64,000 nucleotides of DNA from Erwinia sp. E_sp_B01_1 (GCF_036865545.1 NZ_CP142208.1:2046001-2110000), one strand, 5' to 3'. Counted from the first letter of the stretch, positions 27,914 through 39,666 are shown. Notes: generated by a model from the sequence alone, not told the origin. Translations and numbers: made by a program.

Positions 27914-29380
27914 ATGGCAGATATGCAACGCCGTGGACTTTATATCAATGGCCGTGAAGAGCACGGTCATGGCGAAACATTCACCACCATCAATCCCGCC
28001 AATGGCGAAGTGCTGGCGGAAATTACCTCTGCCAGCCAGCAGGATATCGATCGTGCTGTGGCATCCGCAGAAGCGGGCCAGCGCATCTGGCGTGGATACA
28101 CGCCGGTTGAGCGCAGCCGCGTATTACTGAAGGCTGTTGCTCTGCTGCGTGAGCGTAATCAGCAACTGGCCGAGCTGGAAACAGCGGACACCGGTAAACC
28201 CATCAGTGAAACCTCCGCTGTCGATATCGTGACCGGTGCCGATGTGCTGGAGTATTACGCTGGTCTGGCTGTAGCCGTAGAGGGTGAATCTATCCCCCTG
28301 CGTGACAGCGCGCTGGTCTATACCCGTCGCGAGCCGCTGGGTGTTTGTGCCGGAATCGGTGCCTGGAACTACCCGATTCAGATTGCCATGTGGAAGAGCG
28401 CTCCTGCGCTGGCTACCGGCAACGCCATGATTTTCAAGCCAAGCGAAGTGACGCCGCTGAGCGTGCTGGAACTGGCGAAGATCTTCACCGAAGCTGGCCT
28501 GCCAGACGGTGTCTTCAATGTGGTACAGGGTGCTGCGGCCGTAGGCCAGGGCCTGAGCCAGCATCCAAAAATCGCCAAAGTCTCCTTTACTGGTGAAATC
28601 AACACCGGTAAACGCGTGATGGCGGATGCCGCGCTGGCCAACCTGAAGTCAGTAACTATGGAACTGGGCGGCAAATCTCCGCTGATCGTCTTTGAAGATG
28701 CAGAGCTGGAGCGTGCGGTAGATGGCGCAATGATGGCTAACTTCTACAGCAGCGGTCAGGTTTGCACCAACGGCACCCGTGTATTTGTCCACCGTTCACT
28801 GCTGCCCGCGTTTGAAAAACGTCTGCAGGAGAAAATGGCCGGTATCAAATGTGGCGACCCGCGGGATCCTGAAGTGAACTTCGGTCCACTGGTCAGCGAA
28901 GAACACTGCCAGAAAGTGGTCTCTTACCTGAATATTGGTAAAGAAGAGGGCGCTCGTGTGCTGGCAGGTGGTTCCCGTCTGACGCAAGGGGCTTTCGCTA
29001 AAGGCTGCTACGTTGAGCCGACCGTGTTCACGGATTGCCATGACGACATGCGCATCGTGCAGGAAGAGATTTTTGGCCCGGTCATGAGCGTGCTGGTATT
29101 CGATGAAGAGCAGGAAGTGATCGACCGCGCTAACGATACCCAGTACGGCCTCGCAGCGGGGGTATTCACTGCTTCCCTGAACCGTGCTCACCGGGTGATC
29201 CACCAGCTGGAAGCGGGTATCTGCTGGGTGAACAGCTGGGGTGAATCACCGGCTCCAATGCCTGTCGGCGGCTACAAGCAGTCTGGCGTGGGCCGTGAGA
29301 ACGGGCTTGAAACCCTGCATCACTACACCCGCACCAAATCAATCCTGATCGAGATGGGCGACTATCCATCCGCATTCTGA
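27914..29380 (+). CDS. betB: Betaine-aldehyde dehydrogenase
   Basis: The 488-residue aldehyde dehydrogenase oxidises betaine aldehyde to glycine betaine with NAD(P)+. The catalytic Glu lies in MELGGKSPL and the catalytic Cys in [13 protein letters not shown]; the cofactor loop FTGEINTGK is present. I start at the ATG giving [15 protein letters not shown], with an AAAGGAGGA site 6 bases upstream; earlier in-frame codons overlap betI. It is 17 bp after betI. Confidence 0.97.
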   Translation: MADMQRRGLYINGREEHGHGETFTTINPANGEVLAEITSASQQDIDRAVASAEAGQRIWRGYTPVERSRVLLKAVALLRERNQQLAELETADTGKPISETSAVDIVTGADVLEYYAGLAVAVEGESIPLRDSALVYTRREPLGVCAGIGAWNYPIQIAMWKSAPALATGNAMIFKPSEVTPLSVLELAKIFTEAGLPDGVFNVVQGAAAVGQGLSQHPKIAKVSFTGEINTGKRVMADAALANLKSVTMELGGKSPLIVFEDAELERAVDGAMMANFYSSGQVCTNGTRVFVHRSLLPAFEKRLQEKMAGIKCGDPRDPEVNFGPLVSEEHCQKVVSYLNIGKEEGARVLAGGSRLTQGAFAKGCYVEPTVFTDCHDDMRIVQEEIFGPVMSVLVFDEEQEVIDRANDTQYGLAAGVFTASLNRAHRVIHQLEAGICWVNSWGESPAPMPVGGYKQSGVGRENGLETLHHYTRTKSILIEMGDYPSAF

Positions 29381-29445
29381 TTTGCCGGAATTAATGTCTT
29401 ACTGATTATTTGCCGCGGTCAACGCCGCGGCTCTCTGGAGTTTAA

Positions 29446-31116
29446 ATGCAGAAATTTGATTACATCATTATTGGCGCTGGTTCAGCAGGCAACGTGCTTG
29501 CAACACGACTCACTGAGGATGCTGACGTATCGGTACTTTTACTGGAAGCGGGCGGGAAAGATCACCGCTGGGACTTCCGTACCCAAATGCCAGCCGCTTT
29601 AGCTTATCCGCTGCAGGGCAAGCGTTATAACTGGGCGTTTGAAACCGATCCTGAACCAAAAATGAACAACCGCCGCATGGAGTGTGGCCGCGGCAAAGGT
29701 CTGGGCGGCTCCTCGCTGATCAACGGTATGTGCTATATCCGTGGTAATGCCATGGACTATGACAACTGGGCGAGTAAAAAAGGGCTGGAAAACTGGTCCT
29801 ATCTGAACTGCCTGCCCTATTTCCGCAAGGCTGAAAAGCGCGATATCGGTGAAAACGACTATCACGGTGGTGAAGGCTACCTCAGCGTGACCACGCCCAA
29901 AAAGGGCAACAATCCGCTGTTCCGCGCCTTTATTGATGCGGCAACCCAGGCAGGTCACCACGAAACGGATGACCTGAATGGCTATCGTCAGGATGGTTTC
30001 GGCCCGATGGATCGCACTGTGACCGCACAGGGTCGCCGTTCCAGTACGGCACGTGGCTATCTGGACGTGGCAAAACAGCGTCCGAACCTGACCATCGTGA
30101 CCCATGCGCAGACCGATCGCATCCTGTTCAGCGGCAAAACGGCGACGGGCGTTTCCTGGTTACGCAATGGCAAAGAAGAGCAGGCAGAAGCCTCGCGCGA
30201 AGTCTTGCTGTGTGCGGGTGCTATCGCCTCGCCGCAAATTCTTCAGCGTTCAGGCGTTGGTCCGCAAGAGTGGCTGCGCGAGCTGGATATTGATGTGGTC
30301 CACGCCTTACCGGGTGTGGGTCGCAACCTGCAGGATCACCTGGAAGTTTACATGCAGTTCCGCTGCAAAAAGCCGGTGAGCCTCTATCCTTCGCTGCAAT
30401 GGTGGAACCAGCCTGCAATTGGAGCCGAGTGGCTGTTTAACGGTACCGGCACTGGCGCAAGCAACCAGTTTGAAGCGGGCGGCTTTATCCGCAGCGATGA
30501 CCAGCCAGACTGGCCGGATCTGCAGTATCATTTCCTGCCCGTAGCGATCAACTACAACGGCAGCAGCCCGGTGAAAGAACATGGTTTCCAGGCGCACGTT
30601 GGTCCAATGCGTTCGATGAGCCGTGGTCGCGTGAAGCTGACCTCAAAGCATCCCTATGCTGCTCCTTCGATCTTCTTCAACTATATGTCTGAAGAGCGTG
30701 ACTGGGTGGAGTTCCGTAACGCAGTGCGTCTGACCCGTGAAATCATGCAGCAGCAGGCACTGGCAGAATATTGTGGCGAAGAGATCCAGCCAGGCGCGCA
30801 TGTGCAGAGCGATGAAGATATCGATACCTTTATCCGCGAGCACGCAGAGACGGCGTATCACCCTTGCGGCAGCTGCGCGATGGGCAACGATGAGATGGCG
30901 GTAGTGGATGCAGAAGGCCGCGTTCACGGTATGCAGAATCTGCGAGTGGTGGATGCGTCCATCATGCCGCAAATCACCACCGGTAACCTCAACGCGCCGA
31001 CGGTAATGATTGCTGAGAAAATGGCGGATCTGATCCGCGGTAAAGCGCCACTGGCTCTTTCCACCGCCGAGTATTACCAGTTGCAGCGTGAAAAAGCTGA
31101 CGTGACGGCTGGCTAA
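29446..31116 (+). CDS. betA: Choline dehydrogenase BetA
   Basis: The 556-residue GMC-family flavoprotein has the N-terminal FAD motif [18 protein letters not shown], the GMC signatures [15 protein letters not shown] and [15 protein letters not shown], and the active-site His region [11 protein letters not shown] near residue 470. It oxidises choline to betaine aldehyde (and onward) at the membrane. With BetB it makes the osmoprotectant glycine betaine. It is the last gene of betIBA and is followed by a strong terminator. Confidence 0.97.
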   Translation: MQKFDYIIIGAGSAGNVLATRLTEDADVSVLLLEAGGKDHRWDFRTQMPAALAYPLQGKRYNWAFETDPEPKMNNRRMECGRGKGLGGSSLINGMCYIRGNAMDYDNWASKKGLENWSYLNCLPYFRKAEKRDIGENDYHGGEGYLSVTTPKKGNNPLFRAFIDAATQAGHHETDDLNGYRQDGFGPMDRTVTAQGRRSSTARGYLDVAKQRPNLTIVTHAQTDRILFSGKTATGVSWLRNGKEEQAEASREVLLCAGAIASPQILQRSGVGPQEWLRELDIDVVHALPGVGRNLQDHLEVYMQFRCKKPVSLYPSLQWWNQPAIGAEWLFNGTGTGASNQFEAGGFIRSDDQPDWPDLQYHFLPVAINYNGSSPVKEHGFQAHVGPMRSMSRGRVKLTSKHPYAAPSIFFNYMSEERDWVEFRNAVRLTREIMQQQALAEYCGEEIQPGAHVQSDEDIDTFIREHAETAYHPCGSCAMGNDEMAVVDAEGRVHGMQNLRVVDASIMPQITTGNLNAPTVMIAEKMADLIRGKAPLALSTAEYYQLQREKADVTAG

Positions 31117-31163
31117 AAGCTTGCAGGACAAAGGGATTCGACTGGCTGTACAGCGATCTCTGT

Positions 31164-31196
31164 AAAAAAGGGGCGGAAAATATTCCGCCCCTTTTT
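31164..31196 (+). terminator. betIBA terminator
   Basis: A 14-bp stem (AAAAAGGGGCGGAA with TTCCGCCCCTTTTT) encloses a short loop. It lies between betA and the convergent nth. Confidence 0.92.
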
Positions 31197-31253
31197 CATG
31201 GTAACTCACTGTGAAATCAACCCCTGCTAAACAGGCTGATATTAACGGGTCTA

Positions 31254-31886
31254 CTAATCGGTTTTGTCCGGGAACTCGCAAAGATCTTCAATCAGGCAGG
31301 AGCCGCAGCGGGGCTTGCGCGCCACGCAGGTATAACGTCCGTGAAGGATAAACCAGTGGTGGCAGTCGACCTTGAACTCTTTCGGCACCACTTTCAGTAA
31401 CTTCTCTTCCACCAGTTCAACATTCTTGCCAGGGGCGAAATTTGTGCGGTTACAGACGCGGAAAATATGCGTGTCCACCGCAATGGTAGGCCAGCCAAAT
31501 GCGGTATTAAGCACCACGTTAGCCGTTTTACGGCCCACGCCGGGCAGGGCTTCAAGCGCCTCGCGATCTTCCGGCACTTCACCCTGATGTTTTTCCACCA
31601 GCATGCGGCAGGTTTTGATCACGTTCCCGGCTTTGGTGTTAAACAGGCCAATGGTCTTGATGTACTCTTTTACGCCCTCCACGCCCAGCGCGAGGATGGC
31701 CGCAGGGGTGTTGGCAACGGGGTAGAGTTTCGCGGTGGCCTTATTCACGCTGACATCCGTGGCCTGCGCCGAGAGCAGCACGGAAATCAGCAGTTCAAAA
31801 GGGGAAGTGAACACCAGTTCCGTGGTGGGATGCGGATCGTTGTCCCGCAGTCGGCTTAAAATTTGCTGACGTTTCTCCTTATTCAC
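31254..31886 (-). CDS. nth: Endonuclease III
   Basis: The 210-residue DNA glycosylase/AP lyase has a helix-hairpin-helix with the catalytic Lys ([13 protein letters not shown]), the catalytic Asp in [11 protein letters not shown], and a C-terminal [4Fe-4S] site with cysteines spaced C-x6-C-x2-C-x5-C ([17 protein letters not shown]). It removes oxidised pyrimidines. The start is GTG and overlaps the rsxE stop codon as GTGA. It is the last gene of the rsx operon, as in E. coli. Confidence 0.97.
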   Translation of the reverse strand: MNKEKRQQILSRLRDNDPHPTTELVFTSPFELLISVLLSAQATDVSVNKATAKLYPVANTPAAILALGVEGVKEYIKTIGLFNTKAGNVIKTCRMLVEKHQGEVPEDREALEALPGVGRKTANVVLNTAFGWPTIAVDTHIFRVCNRTNFAPGKNVELVEEKLLKVVPKEFKVDCHHWFILHGRYTCVARKPRCGSCLIEDLCEFPDKTD

Positions 31887-32584
31887 AGCGCACTCGCTTT
31901 TCCTTCTGGCAGGGTTTTCGCTTCCTGCTCCGCTTTCAGAGCCGCCCGCGCTTTCATTTTATTGTCGATCAGGTATTTGGCCGCCAGCAGCATGCCCAGA
32001 CCGATAAACGCGCCGGGGGGTAACATCGCCAGCAGCATCGGAGAATCAAAGTGCACCACCTCCACGCGCAGCACTTTGGCCCACGGCCCCAGTAACTGAT
32101 CCGCGCCGTTGAAAATGGTGCCGTTACCGATAATCTCGCGCAGGGAACCCAGCACAACCATTACGCTGGTGGCGCCCAATCCTATAGCCATGCCGTCCAG
32201 CGCTGAAAGAGGCACGCTGCTTTTTGAGGCTACGGCTTCAGCACGTCCCACCACGATGCAGTTGGTGACGATCAACGGAATAAAAATCCCCAACGACTGA
32301 TACAGACCGTAGGCGTAAGCATTTATCAGCATCTGAACGCAGCTCACTACCGCTGCAATGATCATCACGTAAATCGGGATGCGGATATCGGCAGGGACCC
32401 AACGGCGTGAGGCGGAAATGGCGCTGTTGGTACAGGTCAGCACCAGGGTTGTCGCCAGGCCCAGGCCCAGCGCATTGGTGGCGGTCGAGGTCACTGCCAG
32501 CAGCGGGCAGAGCCCCAGCAGCTGAACCAGCGCGGAGTTATTCTTCCACAGCCCGCCAATCAGCAGGGTTTTTGCTTCACTCAT
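31883..32584 (-). CDS. rsxE: Electron transport complex subunit RsxE
   Basis: The 233-residue membrane protein has about six helices and belongs to the RnfA/RnfE/NqrD/NqrE family. I start at [15 protein letters not shown], overlapping the rsxG stop codon by 8 bp; the in-frame extension upstream lies inside rsxG. The Rsx complex uses NADH-linked electron flow to keep SoxR reduced and its regulon off. Overlaps along the whole cluster imply tight translational coupling. Confidence 0.96.
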   Translation of the reverse strand: MSEAKTLLIGGLWKNNSALVQLLGLCPLLAVTSTATNALGLGLATTLVLTCTNSAISASRRWVPADIRIPIYVMIIAAVVSCVQMLINAYAYGLYQSLGIFIPLIVTNCIVVGRAEAVASKSSVPLSALDGMAIGLGATSVMVVLGSLREIIGNGTIFNGADQLLGPWAKVLRVEVVHFDSPMLLAMLPPGAFIGLGMLLAAKYLIDNKMKARAALKAEQEAKTLPEGKASAL

Positions 32585-33206
32585 TGGACTCTCCACAGGT
32601 TGGCAGCGAGGCAATCTGCCCCGGCAACGTTTCGATATAAAGCGTGGCACGTTTCGCCGCGTTTACCACGGCACGCGGCGTGATGGTGGCACCGGTAAAC
32701 TGGTCAAAATCGCCACCGTCTTTTTTTACGGCAAAATGCGCATCGTCCTTGCCGTGCAGCTGCACACCGTTAAAGCTGTTAATCCAGTCAGAAATCCGCA
32801 GCTCAATCTTGTCGCCAAGGCCGGGTGTTTCATGGTGTTCAACCACACGAACCCCCAGCACCTGGCCAGTAAAGTTGGCGCCGACAATCATCTGAATCGC
32901 ACCAGAATAACCATCCGGGGCGGTAGTCTCAATGGCCACGGCTACCGGCTTATCATCTTTACGCGCCAGGTAGAGATGATGCTGACCATTGCCGAGTGCC
33001 GGATTGCTGACCAGATAACACTCCTGCTGTATGGCGTTGTTATACAGCTCCGGTGGCACCACCTGATCCAGCAGAATTTTCTGTTGCACTGCAGTCTGGT
33101 GCTCAATAGTCGGCTTGGTCACGGCGTTAATCACTGCGGTAACGCCTGTCGTCACGGCGGCGAACAGCGCCAGCGTGACGCCGTTTTTACGAATGGCATC
33201 CAGCAT
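32577..33206 (-). CDS. rsxG: Electron transport complex subunit RsxG
   Basis: The 209-residue protein has one N-terminal membrane helix and a periplasmic FMN-binding domain. The covalent flavin site is in FTGATITPR (Thr174, where E. coli has Thr175). It overlaps rsxD by one base and rsxE by eight. Confidence 0.96.
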   Translation of the reverse strand: MLDAIRKNGVTLALFAAVTTGVTAVINAVTKPTIEHQTAVQQKILLDQVVPPELYNNAIQQECYLVSNPALGNGQHHLYLARKDDKPVAVAIETTAPDGYSGAIQMIVGANFTGQVLGVRVVEHHETPGLGDKIELRISDWINSFNGVQLHGKDDAHFAVKKDGGDFDQFTGATITPRAVVNAAKRATLYIETLPGQIASLPTCGESNE

Positions 33207-34267
33207 TACTTCTCCTTCCTGTGGCCGTAAACGCGCGGCTGCGTGTAGTAATCGATCAGCGGCACGGTAATGTTAGCCAGCAGGACCGCAAAGGCCACGC
33301 CGTCAGGATAGCCGCCAAAGCTGCGGATCAGCCACACCAGCAGACCAATGAGCACGCCGTAAAGCAGGCGGCCTTTATTGGTGGTAGAAGCGGTAACCGG
33401 ATCGGTGGCGATAAAGAAGGCCCCAAGCATGGTTGCGCCAGAGAAGAGATGTATCCACGGCGACACCAGGCTGTCAGCGGAAAATGCCCATCCCAGCGTG
33501 GAGAACAGAGTCAGCGACAGCAGGAAACTCACGGGAATATGCCAGCGAATGCTGTTGGTAAACAGCAGGAACAGACCACCAATCAGATAGCCAATGTTCA
33601 CCCACTGCCAGCCGATCCCGGCAATAACGCCGCCATAAATCGGCTGAGCCAGCAGCTGTTCCGCGCTGTGACCGGCACGCAGGCCAGTTTTAAACGTATC
33701 CAGCGGGGTGGCCTGACTGACGCCATCCACGCCGATCTGCAACTGCTGCATGGAATGACCATTCAGGGTATGACCGTGAAAAATCATACTCAGCGTATCC
33801 ATAAAGCTGGGGGTGACCGACTGTAATGCATCAGGCGGTAACCAGCTGGTCATCTGCACCGGGAAGGAGATCAGCAGCACCACATAGCCGACCATCGCCG
33901 GGTTAAACGGATTCTGACCCAGACCGCCATACAGCTGCTTGGAAATGACCACCGCAAACACGGTACCAATAACGATGACCCACCAGGGCGCTAACGGAGG
34001 AATACTGATCCCCAGCAGCAGGGCGGTCAACAGGGCGGAGTTATCGCCCAGCGTTTTGGCCAGCGGCATTTTGCGCAGCTTCAGGATGGCGGCCTCTGCA
34101 CCTACCCCTGCAACAGCCGCAATCAGTACCTGAATCAGGTTGCCCCAGCCAAAGAAATACCACTGGGCGGCAATGCCGGGAAGGGCGGCAACCAGCACCA
34201 GCAGCATAATGGTGCTGGTGCTGCGTCGGTTGTGTGTGTAGGGCGAACTAGCGATACGAAAAGCCAT
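33206..34267 (-). CDS. rsxD: Electron transport complex subunit RsxD
   Basis: The 353-residue integral membrane protein has around ten helices and matches RnfD/NqrB. The motif [11 protein letters not shown] corresponds to part of the conserved flavin-subunit region. The stop codon of rsxC is directly adjacent, at 34268. Confidence 0.96.
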   Translation of the reverse strand: MAFRIASSPYTHNRRSTSTIMLLVLVAALPGIAAQWYFFGWGNLIQVLIAAVAGVGAEAAILKLRKMPLAKTLGDNSALLTALLLGISIPPLAPWWVIVIGTVFAVVISKQLYGGLGQNPFNPAMVGYVVLLISFPVQMTSWLPPDALQSVTPSFMDTLSMIFHGHTLNGHSMQQLQIGVDGVSQATPLDTFKTGLRAGHSAEQLLAQPIYGGVIAGIGWQWVNIGYLIGGLFLLFTNSIRWHIPVSFLLSLTLFSTLGWAFSADSLVSPWIHLFSGATMLGAFFIATDPVTASTTNKGRLLYGVLIGLLVWLIRSFGGYPDGVAFAVLLANITVPLIDYYTQPRVYGHRKEK

Positions 34268-36961
34268 TTAATCCTCTTGCGTAGAATGCTGCGCCTTGCG
34301 CGCTTTAACACGTGCGATGGCCGCCGCCACTGCCGCTTTTCGGGGATCCTCAGCCGTGGCTGGCGATCCTTCAGAATGATTTTCGATCGGTGCTTTAGCT
34401 TTCACCACTCCGGCTTCAGCCTTCGGCGGTTCGGCACTAGCCTCACCTGGCCCGGCACTGGCTTCTACCGGTGCCGCCGCAGCGGATTTCTCCGCCGTCT
34501 GCGCGGCTTTCTTCGCTTTAGCACGCTCAATAGCAGCAGCCACCGCCGCTTTACGCGGATCGACCGGTGCTTCAGCTGCAACCTCTCCGGCTTCGGCCTT
34601 CACCGATTCAGCTGCAACCTCTCCGGCTCCGGCCTTCGCCGGTTCAGCACTGGCTTCCACCGGTGCCGCCTCAGCAGATTTCTCCGCCGCCTGCGCGGCT
34701 TTCTTCGCTTTAGCACGCTCAATAGCAGCAGCCACCGCCGCTTTACGCGGATCGACCGGTGCTTCGGCTGCAACCTCTCCGGCTTCAGCTTCGGCCTTCG
34801 CCGGTTCGGCACTGGCTTCCACCGGTGCCGCCTCAGCGGATTGCTCCGCTGCCTGCGCGGCTTTCTTCGCTTTAGCACGCTCGATAGCAGCAGCCACCGC
34901 CGCTTTACGCGGATCGACAGGTGCTTCAGCTTTCACCTGTCCGGCTTCGGCCTTCGCCGGTTCGGCACTGGCTTCTACCGGTGCGGCCCCAGCGGATTTC
35001 TCCGCCGCCTGCGAGGCTTTCTTCGCTTTAGCACGCTCAATAGCAGCAGCCACCGCCGCTTTACGCGGATCGACCGGTGCTTCAGCTGCAACCTCTCCGG
35101 CTTCGGCCTTCACCGATTCAGCTGCAACCTGTCCGGCTTCAGCTTCCACCGGCGGCGCCCCAGCGGATTTCTCCGCAGCCTGCGCGGCCTTTTTCGCTTT
35201 GGCGCGCTCAACAGCAGCCGCTACCGCTGCTTTGCGCGGATCGCCAGAGGCATCAGGTTCCGCTTTCTTCGCTTTGGCGCGGGCAATCGCCGCTTCCACC
35301 GCCGCTTTACGCGGGTCGCCAACCTGACGGGTGGCTGGTTCGGTTTCAGATTGCCTTTCTGCTTCATGGGCGACTGCCTGAGCATGCCTTGCGGTACGCT
35401 GGGCTGAAAGGGTGGGGCTGTCAGCCTCTGCAGGCTGATCTTCCAGCTGTTTTTTCGCTTTCACCCTTGCCAGCGCAGCAGCAATCTCACCCTGATCGTT
35501 AGTGCTGGAGGTCCGCTTAGCCTGCTGATGACGCGCTTCACGCGCCTGTTTCTCACGCTCAAGTCGCTCCTGACGCGCTTCAAAGCGGGCTTTCGCCTGA
35601 GCGGCACGCTCGGCTTCAAGGTCGATAGCCCGAATTTCGGCTTTTTCCTGACGGTAATATTGCACCAGCGGGATATTACTTGGGCAGACGTAGGCGCAGG
35701 CACCGCATTCGATGCAGTCAGCAATATTATGCTCGCGCGCTTTATCATGGTCGGCACCACGGCTGTACCAGTAGAGCTGCTGTGGCAGCAGCGCCGCCGG
35801 ACAGGCATCCGCACAGGCGCTGCAACGAATACAGGATTTCTCCTCCTCGTTGTCACCCATTTCGCTGGGGGAAGGGGCCAGAATACAGTTAGTGATTTTC
35901 ACCACCGGCACGTTCAACGTCGGCAGGGTGAAGCCCATCAGCGGGCCGCCCATCACCACCATCTGACCGGAGGCGGGGCTGAAGTCGGCATTGTGCAGCA
36001 GATGGCTGATGGGGGTGCCCAACCGGCCCCAGACGTTGCCAGGTTTAGCGATGGATTCACCGGTTAGCGTGACCACACGTTCGGTCAGTGGCTCACCATC
36101 AATAATGGCGCGCTTAACCGCATAAGCGGTGCCGACGTTCTGCATCAGCACGCCAATATCCGTTGAGCGTCCACCGTGTGGCACTTCCAGCCCGGTCAGG
36201 ATTTTAGTCAGCTGCTTTGCGCCACCGGAAGGGTATTTGGTCGGGATAACCCGTACCTGAATATCTGTCGCTTTTCCCAGCGCCTGTTTAAGCGCAGCAA
36301 TCGCTTCCGGCTTGTTGTCCTCAATTCCGATCAGGACCTGTTCGGATTGCAGCACCCACGCGAGGATGCGGCTGCCTTCAATCACTTCTTCAGCGCAGTC
36401 CTGCATCAGACGGTCGTCAGCAGTGATATAGGGTTCGCACTCAGCGGCATTGATGATCAGCGTTTTAACGCCCCGCAAACCGCCTTTCAGCTTGGTGGCC
36501 GTAGGGAAGCCCGCCCCACCAAGACCCGCAACACCAGCCTGATGGATAAGATTAACAATGTCACCACGGTCAGCCTGACGATAGTCAGCAACCGGATGAA
36601 GCTCGCACCAGCGGTCTTCACCGTCCGGGGTGATAAAAATACACATCTCTGCCAGCGCTGAAGGGTGCGCCGTCATATGCGGGCCAATCTCTTCCACCCT
36701 GCCTGAGGTTGGAGCATGTACCGGCAGCATACGGCCACGTCCGAAGGTCAGAGGCTCGCCGCGCAGCACTTTATCGCCGGGGCTGACCAGCAGCTCACCT
36801 TCATGGCCGATATGCTGCTTTACAGGAATAATAAATTGGGCAGGAAGCGGCAGCTGACGCAGCGGCGTGCCGGAAGACTGGGTTTTCATTTCCGGTGGAT
36901 GAATGCCACCCTGAAAATCCCATAGCGGTTCTTTTTTAAATAATTTGAACAGATTACGCAT
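34268..36961 (-). CDS. rsxC: Electron transport complex subunit RsxC with expanded repeat tail
   Basis: The 897-residue product is longer than E. coli RsxC (740). The conserved core has an NADH/FMN domain with [16 protein letters not shown] and NAAECEPY, and two [4Fe-4S] sites at about residues 377 and 416 ([24 protein letters not shown]). A charged coiled region follows. Residues 549-897 are an Ala/Lys/Glu-rich tail with seven DPRKAAV-type repeats of 25-70 residues, four of them nearly identical at DNA level. I start at [12 protein letters not shown], overlapping rsxB by 8 bp. The tail is known to vary among species; here it is unusually large. Confidence 0.96.
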   Translation of the reverse strand: MRNLFKLFKKEPLWDFQGGIHPPEMKTQSSGTPLRQLPLPAQFIIPVKQHIGHEGELLVSPGDKVLRGEPLTFGRGRMLPVHAPTSGRVEEIGPHMTAHPSALAEMCIFITPDGEDRWCELHPVADYRQADRGDIVNLIHQAGVAGLGGAGFPTATKLKGGLRGVKTLIINAAECEPYITADDRLMQDCAEEVIEGSRILAWVLQSEQVLIGIEDNKPEAIAALKQALGKATDIQVRVIPTKYPSGGAKQLTKILTGLEVPHGGRSTDIGVLMQNVGTAYAVKRAIIDGEPLTERVVTLTGESIAKPGNVWGRLGTPISHLLHNADFSPASGQMVVMGGPLMGFTLPTLNVPVVKITNCILAPSPSEMGDNEEEKSCIRCSACADACPAALLPQQLYWYSRGADHDKAREHNIADCIECGACAYVCPSNIPLVQYYRQEKAEIRAIDLEAERAAQAKARFEARQERLEREKQAREARHQQAKRTSSTNDQGEIAAALARVKAKKQLEDQPAEADSPTLSAQRTARHAQAVAHEAERQSETEPATRQVGDPRKAAVEAAIARAKAKKAEPDASGDPRKAAVAAAVERAKAKKAAQAAEKSAGAPPVEAEAGQVAAESVKAEAGEVAAEAPVDPRKAAVAAAIERAKAKKASQAAEKSAGAAPVEASAEPAKAEAGQVKAEAPVDPRKAAVAAAIERAKAKKAAQAAEQSAEAAPVEASAEPAKAEAEAGEVAAEAPVDPRKAAVAAAIERAKAKKAAQAAEKSAEAAPVEASAEPAKAGAGEVAAESVKAEAGEVAAEAPVDPRKAAVAAAIERAKAKKAAQTAEKSAAAAPVEASAGPGEASAEPPKAEAGVVKAKAPIENHSEGSPATAEDPRKAAVAAAIARVKARKAQHSTQED
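34320..35320 (-). repeat. In-frame tandem repeats in the rsxC 3' region
   Basis: Copies of a 150-190-bp unit encode [19 protein letters not shown] followed by an Ala/Glu/Pro linker ([16 protein letters not shown] type). The middle copies differ by only a few bases, which points to recent unequal exchange. Boundaries are approximate. Confidence 0.85.
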
Positions 36962-37529
36962 GACGTTCCACAGGAATAACTCTGACCGGGATGGTTTGCA
37001 GATCCCACTTCCAGTTCGCCGTTGTAGTGGCAACCGGGCGCATCTCAATGCAGTCAGTTGGGCAGGGAGCAACACAGAGGTCGCAGCCGGTACAGACGTC
37101 GCTGAGCACGGTATGCATCGCGCGGGTAGCCCCCACGATAGCGTCTACCGGGCAGGCCTGAATACATTTGGTGCAGCCGATGCAGTTCTCTTCATCAATC
37201 CAGGCGACCGTGCGCTGCGGTTCGGCAACGGCTTCCTCACCCAGCGGCTGGGGATCAACGTTCAACAGGGCGGCCAGTTTAAGCATGGTCTGCTCGCCAC
37301 CGGGCGCGCACTTGTTGATCATTTCCCCATTGTTACCCACCGCGTCCGCATAGGGGCGGCAGCCGGGGTAGCCACACTGTCCGCACTGACTTTGCGGCAG
37401 GATCGCATCAATCTGCTCAACGATGGGATCTTCTTCCACTTCAAAACGGCGGGAGGCATAGCCCAGCAGGCCACCGAAAATGAGCCCGAGCGCGCTTAAT
37501 ACGGCAATGGCAATCCAGACGGCACTCAT
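36954..37529 (-). CDS. rsxB: Electron transport complex subunit RsxB (ferredoxin-like)
   Basis: The 191-residue protein has an N-terminal membrane helix, a four-cysteine Fe-S motif ([16 protein letters not shown]) and two further ferredoxin motifs, [12 protein letters not shown] and [12 protein letters not shown]. It passes electrons within the Rsx complex. Its start overlaps the rsxA stop codon (TGATG type). Confidence 0.97.
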   Translation of the reverse strand: MSAVWIAIAVLSALGLIFGGLLGYASRRFEVEEDPIVEQIDAILPQSQCGQCGYPGCRPYADAVGNNGEMINKCAPGGEQTMLKLAALLNVDPQPLGEEAVAEPQRTVAWIDEENCIGCTKCIQACPVDAIVGATRAMHTVLSDVCTGCDLCVAPCPTDCIEMRPVATTTANWKWDLQTIPVRVIPVERHA

Positions 37530-38110
37530 CAGAATTTCACCAGTCCGCTGAAGCCCATGAACGCCAGCGCCATCAGACCTGCGGTCACCAGGGCAATCGA
37601 TGAGCCTTTAAAAGGGGCAGGGACTTCAGCAAGCACCAGGCGCTCGCGGATGCCGGCAAACAGCACCATCACCAGAGAAAAGCCCAGTGACCCGCTGAAC
37701 CCAAACAGCGCTGCCTGCAGGAAAGTATGATTGAGGTTAACGCTCAGCAGAGGCACCCCAAGCACCGCACAGTTGGTGGTGATCAGCGGCAAAAAGATGC
37801 CCAACAGGCGATAAAGATCCGGGCTGGTTTTACGCACTACCATTTCGGTGAACTGCACCACGACGGCGATCACCAGGATATAGGCCATGGTACGCAGGTA
37901 AACGAGGTCCAGCGGTAACAGAATAAGGTGATTCACCAGCCACGCACAGATCGAGGCCAGGGTGATAACAAAAGTGGTGGCGAGTCCCATGCCAATCGCC
38001 GTTTCCAGTTTTTTGGAAACGCCCATAAAGGGACAGAGGCCGAGAAACTTCACCAGAACGAAGTTGTTCACCAGCACTGTGCCAATAAAAAGAAGCAGGT
38101 AGTCGGTCAT
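37529..38110 (-). CDS. rsxA: Electron transport complex subunit RsxA
   Basis: The 193-residue membrane protein equals E. coli RsxA in length, with about six helices and the Fe-coordinating family pattern [19 protein letters not shown] start at [11 protein letters not shown]; the upstream in-frame codons are leader. It is the first gene of rsxABCDGE-nth. Confidence 0.97.
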   Translation of the reverse strand: MTDYLLLFIGTVLVNNFVLVKFLGLCPFMGVSKKLETAIGMGLATTFVITLASICAWLVNHLILLPLDLVYLRTMAYILVIAVVVQFTEMVVRKTSPDLYRLLGIFLPLITTNCAVLGVPLLSVNLNHTFLQAALFGFSGSLGFSLVMVLFAGIRERLVLAEVPAPFKGSSIALVTAGLMALAFMGFSGLVKF

Positions 38111-38315
38111 GTTTACGCCTGATAAAAAATGAAAGCCGCTTATTATCGGACATTGGGAGCCTGACGACAACTCATCACCAGTAAGGATATTCCCCTGGCG
38201 CACGCAGGATTAAAAATTAGCTGTTTTTTTCAGCATATTCACTAAAGAATCCCCCCATTTTCGGGCTCAGACTCTCTTCGCACGGGTTTTCAGACGGCGC
38301 AGGCGGGTGTTTTGG

Positions 38316-38341
38316 AAAAAATCCCTGGCATCACCAGGGAT
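38316..38341 (-). terminator. ydgK terminator
   Basis: ATCCCTGG pairs with CCAGGGAT around 5 nt. On the minus strand a run of T follows. It insulates the rsx operon from ydgK. Confidence 0.85.
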
Positions 38342-38409
38342 GTGTCACGTGAAATCAGCCGGTGCTGTACTCACTTCAGCTCAGGGACATGAACAACGGC
38401 TTTGAAAAA

Positions 38410-38850
38410 TCACGGTTCGATAAAAGTGGTTTTCACCCGTTGTGAACGTTTGAAATAGGGCACCAGAACCGCTGCGGCCAGCAGGGCAATCAGTAATGTC
38501 CTGATAGCGGCAGCATCGCTTACGGGCGAAAAAGCAAAGGTCTTGATCGCCAGTAATACCGTAACAAGTAGCCAGATAATGTAATGACGGGGCAAACGGC
38601 GCGAACGTTTACAGAAAATCCACGTCACCCAGATGCTGTAACACCACACAACCAATGAAGTGAGCAGGGAAATGCTCCACTGCAGGGTAAATGAGTGGGT
38701 GTTATTAAACAGGGCACTGCGTAATTCCGGGGTCAGTAACGCGCTTAAATACATTGCTACCACGACGGCGCTGGTAAGCATGGTCATAATTAACCAGGCC
38801 AGCGGGACCAGAAGCAGACCGGCAATGCGCGGTGTGGGTTGAGCAGCCAC
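38410..38850 (-). CDS. ydgK: DUF2569-type inner-membrane protein YdgK
   Basis: The 146-residue protein has four hydrophobic segments (first AGLLLVPLAWLIMTMLTSAVV) and matches E. coli YdgK, which lies at the same place before rsxA. The start is GTG (MAAQPTPRIAGLLL). Function unknown. Confidence 0.9.
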   Translation of the reverse strand: MAAQPTPRIAGLLLVPLAWLIMTMLTSAVVVAMYLSALLTPELRSALFNNTHSFTLQWSISLLTSLVVWCYSIWVTWIFCKRSRRLPRHYIIWLLVTVLLAIKTFAFSPVSDAAAIRTLLIALLAAAVLVPYFKRSQRVKTTFIEP

Positions 38851-38954
38851 TCGTTATCCTTATACAACTAGAAAGACTTTTTGCTGAGCAAATAAGCCAT
38901 TTACAACAGGTGTAGGGGAGTATACGGAAAGCGACTTCAATTTTAACGAAAAAG

Positions 38955-39170
38955 TTATATTACATAATGCCAGATGGATTTAGGCACGCGTCCGAGATCA
39001 AACAAGCGACCGCCCGAAACCAGCTCCGCGCGACGATGATCGGCAGCGCGATACATATTAACGATCTCGGTATTATCGGTCAGTGAATAATTCAAATGGT
39101 CGAAGAGTTTTTCCAGCGTATCCGGCGAACTTACTTTACGAAATTTCAACAGATATTCTTGAACTGTCAT
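38955..39170 (-). CDS. cnu: H-NS/StpA-binding nucleoid modulator Cnu (YdgT)
   Basis: The 71-residue Hha/YmoA-family protein reads [20 protein letters not shown] to [10 protein letters not shown], nearly identical to E. coli Cnu. It binds H-NS and helps silence horizontally acquired genes. I use the family start; 23 more in-frame codons upstream are not conserved. In E. coli the small gene blr lies between cnu and ydgJ; I could not find it here, and 14 kb of sugar genes occupy that interval. Confidence 0.96.
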   Translation of the reverse strand: MTVQEYLLKFRKVSSPDTLEKLFDHLNYSLTDNTEIVNMYRAADHRRAELVSGGRLFDLGRVPKSIWHYVI

Positions 39171-39666
39171 GATGGCCGTCAGGGATGAGAATTGGGAGGC
39201 TCCAGTATATTGCCGGCGTATTGTCTGTCTATAGTCCAAAGATTAAACCCCAGTAAAATCAGAATACTGAGTAAGGATTTTGCCTATTTATAAGGCCATA
39301 TTTCGGCCAGGTGAAATTCTCCTTTTCAATTGGTTTATAGCAGATGAGGCGTAAGTCACAATTCTGTTAATTCGTTGCCCCCCTGAAATCTTGCTGCCCG
39401 GTGACAGAACCTGACGTGGTGCTGTAATCGCTTCCATCAGAACGAATGATAAGCGCTTATGTTTATTACAGTTATTTAACACACCAGCAAATTTATTCAG
39501 GCGTTTTCTCCATATCATGCCGGGAACAGGGTGAGGCAGCCGATCGCGTAAGCTCTTTTAATTGTTGCGTTTTGTGAGCACTGTCGTAAATGTTTGGCGC
39601 CGGATAGTCCAGGATTTAGTGGCGTTTGACCCCAGACTTCGAAATCCCTTCAGAGGAACAATGATC
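39171..39666. other. cnu-ytfQ intergenic region
   Basis: A 496-bp spacer between the divergent cnu and ytfQ genes. It contains the perfect palindrome ATAAGCGCTTAT (39449-39460) and an AT-rich block. No small gene is supportable, and blr is not visible on either strand. Confidence 0.5.
39449..39460. promoter_or_regulatory. Candidate LacI/GalR-type operator upstream of ytfQ
   Basis: The perfect 12-bp palindrome ATAAGCGCTTAT with a central CG step is typical of LacI/GalR-family sites. It lies about 210 bp before ytfQ. The cluster has no regulator gene of its own, so an unlinked repressor is likely. Confidence 0.45.

Noticed and set aside
34232-35407. 391-codon plus-strand open frame with Ser/Arg/Phe-rich repeats
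   Set aside because: It is the antisense of the rsxC repeat tail. GC-rich repeats of codon-multiple length keep several frames open; rsxC itself is certain.
39288-39518. 76-codon minus-strand open frame between cnu and ytfQ, considered as blr
   Set aside because: It has no hydrophobic segment like Blr, which is about 41 residues, and no similarity to it.
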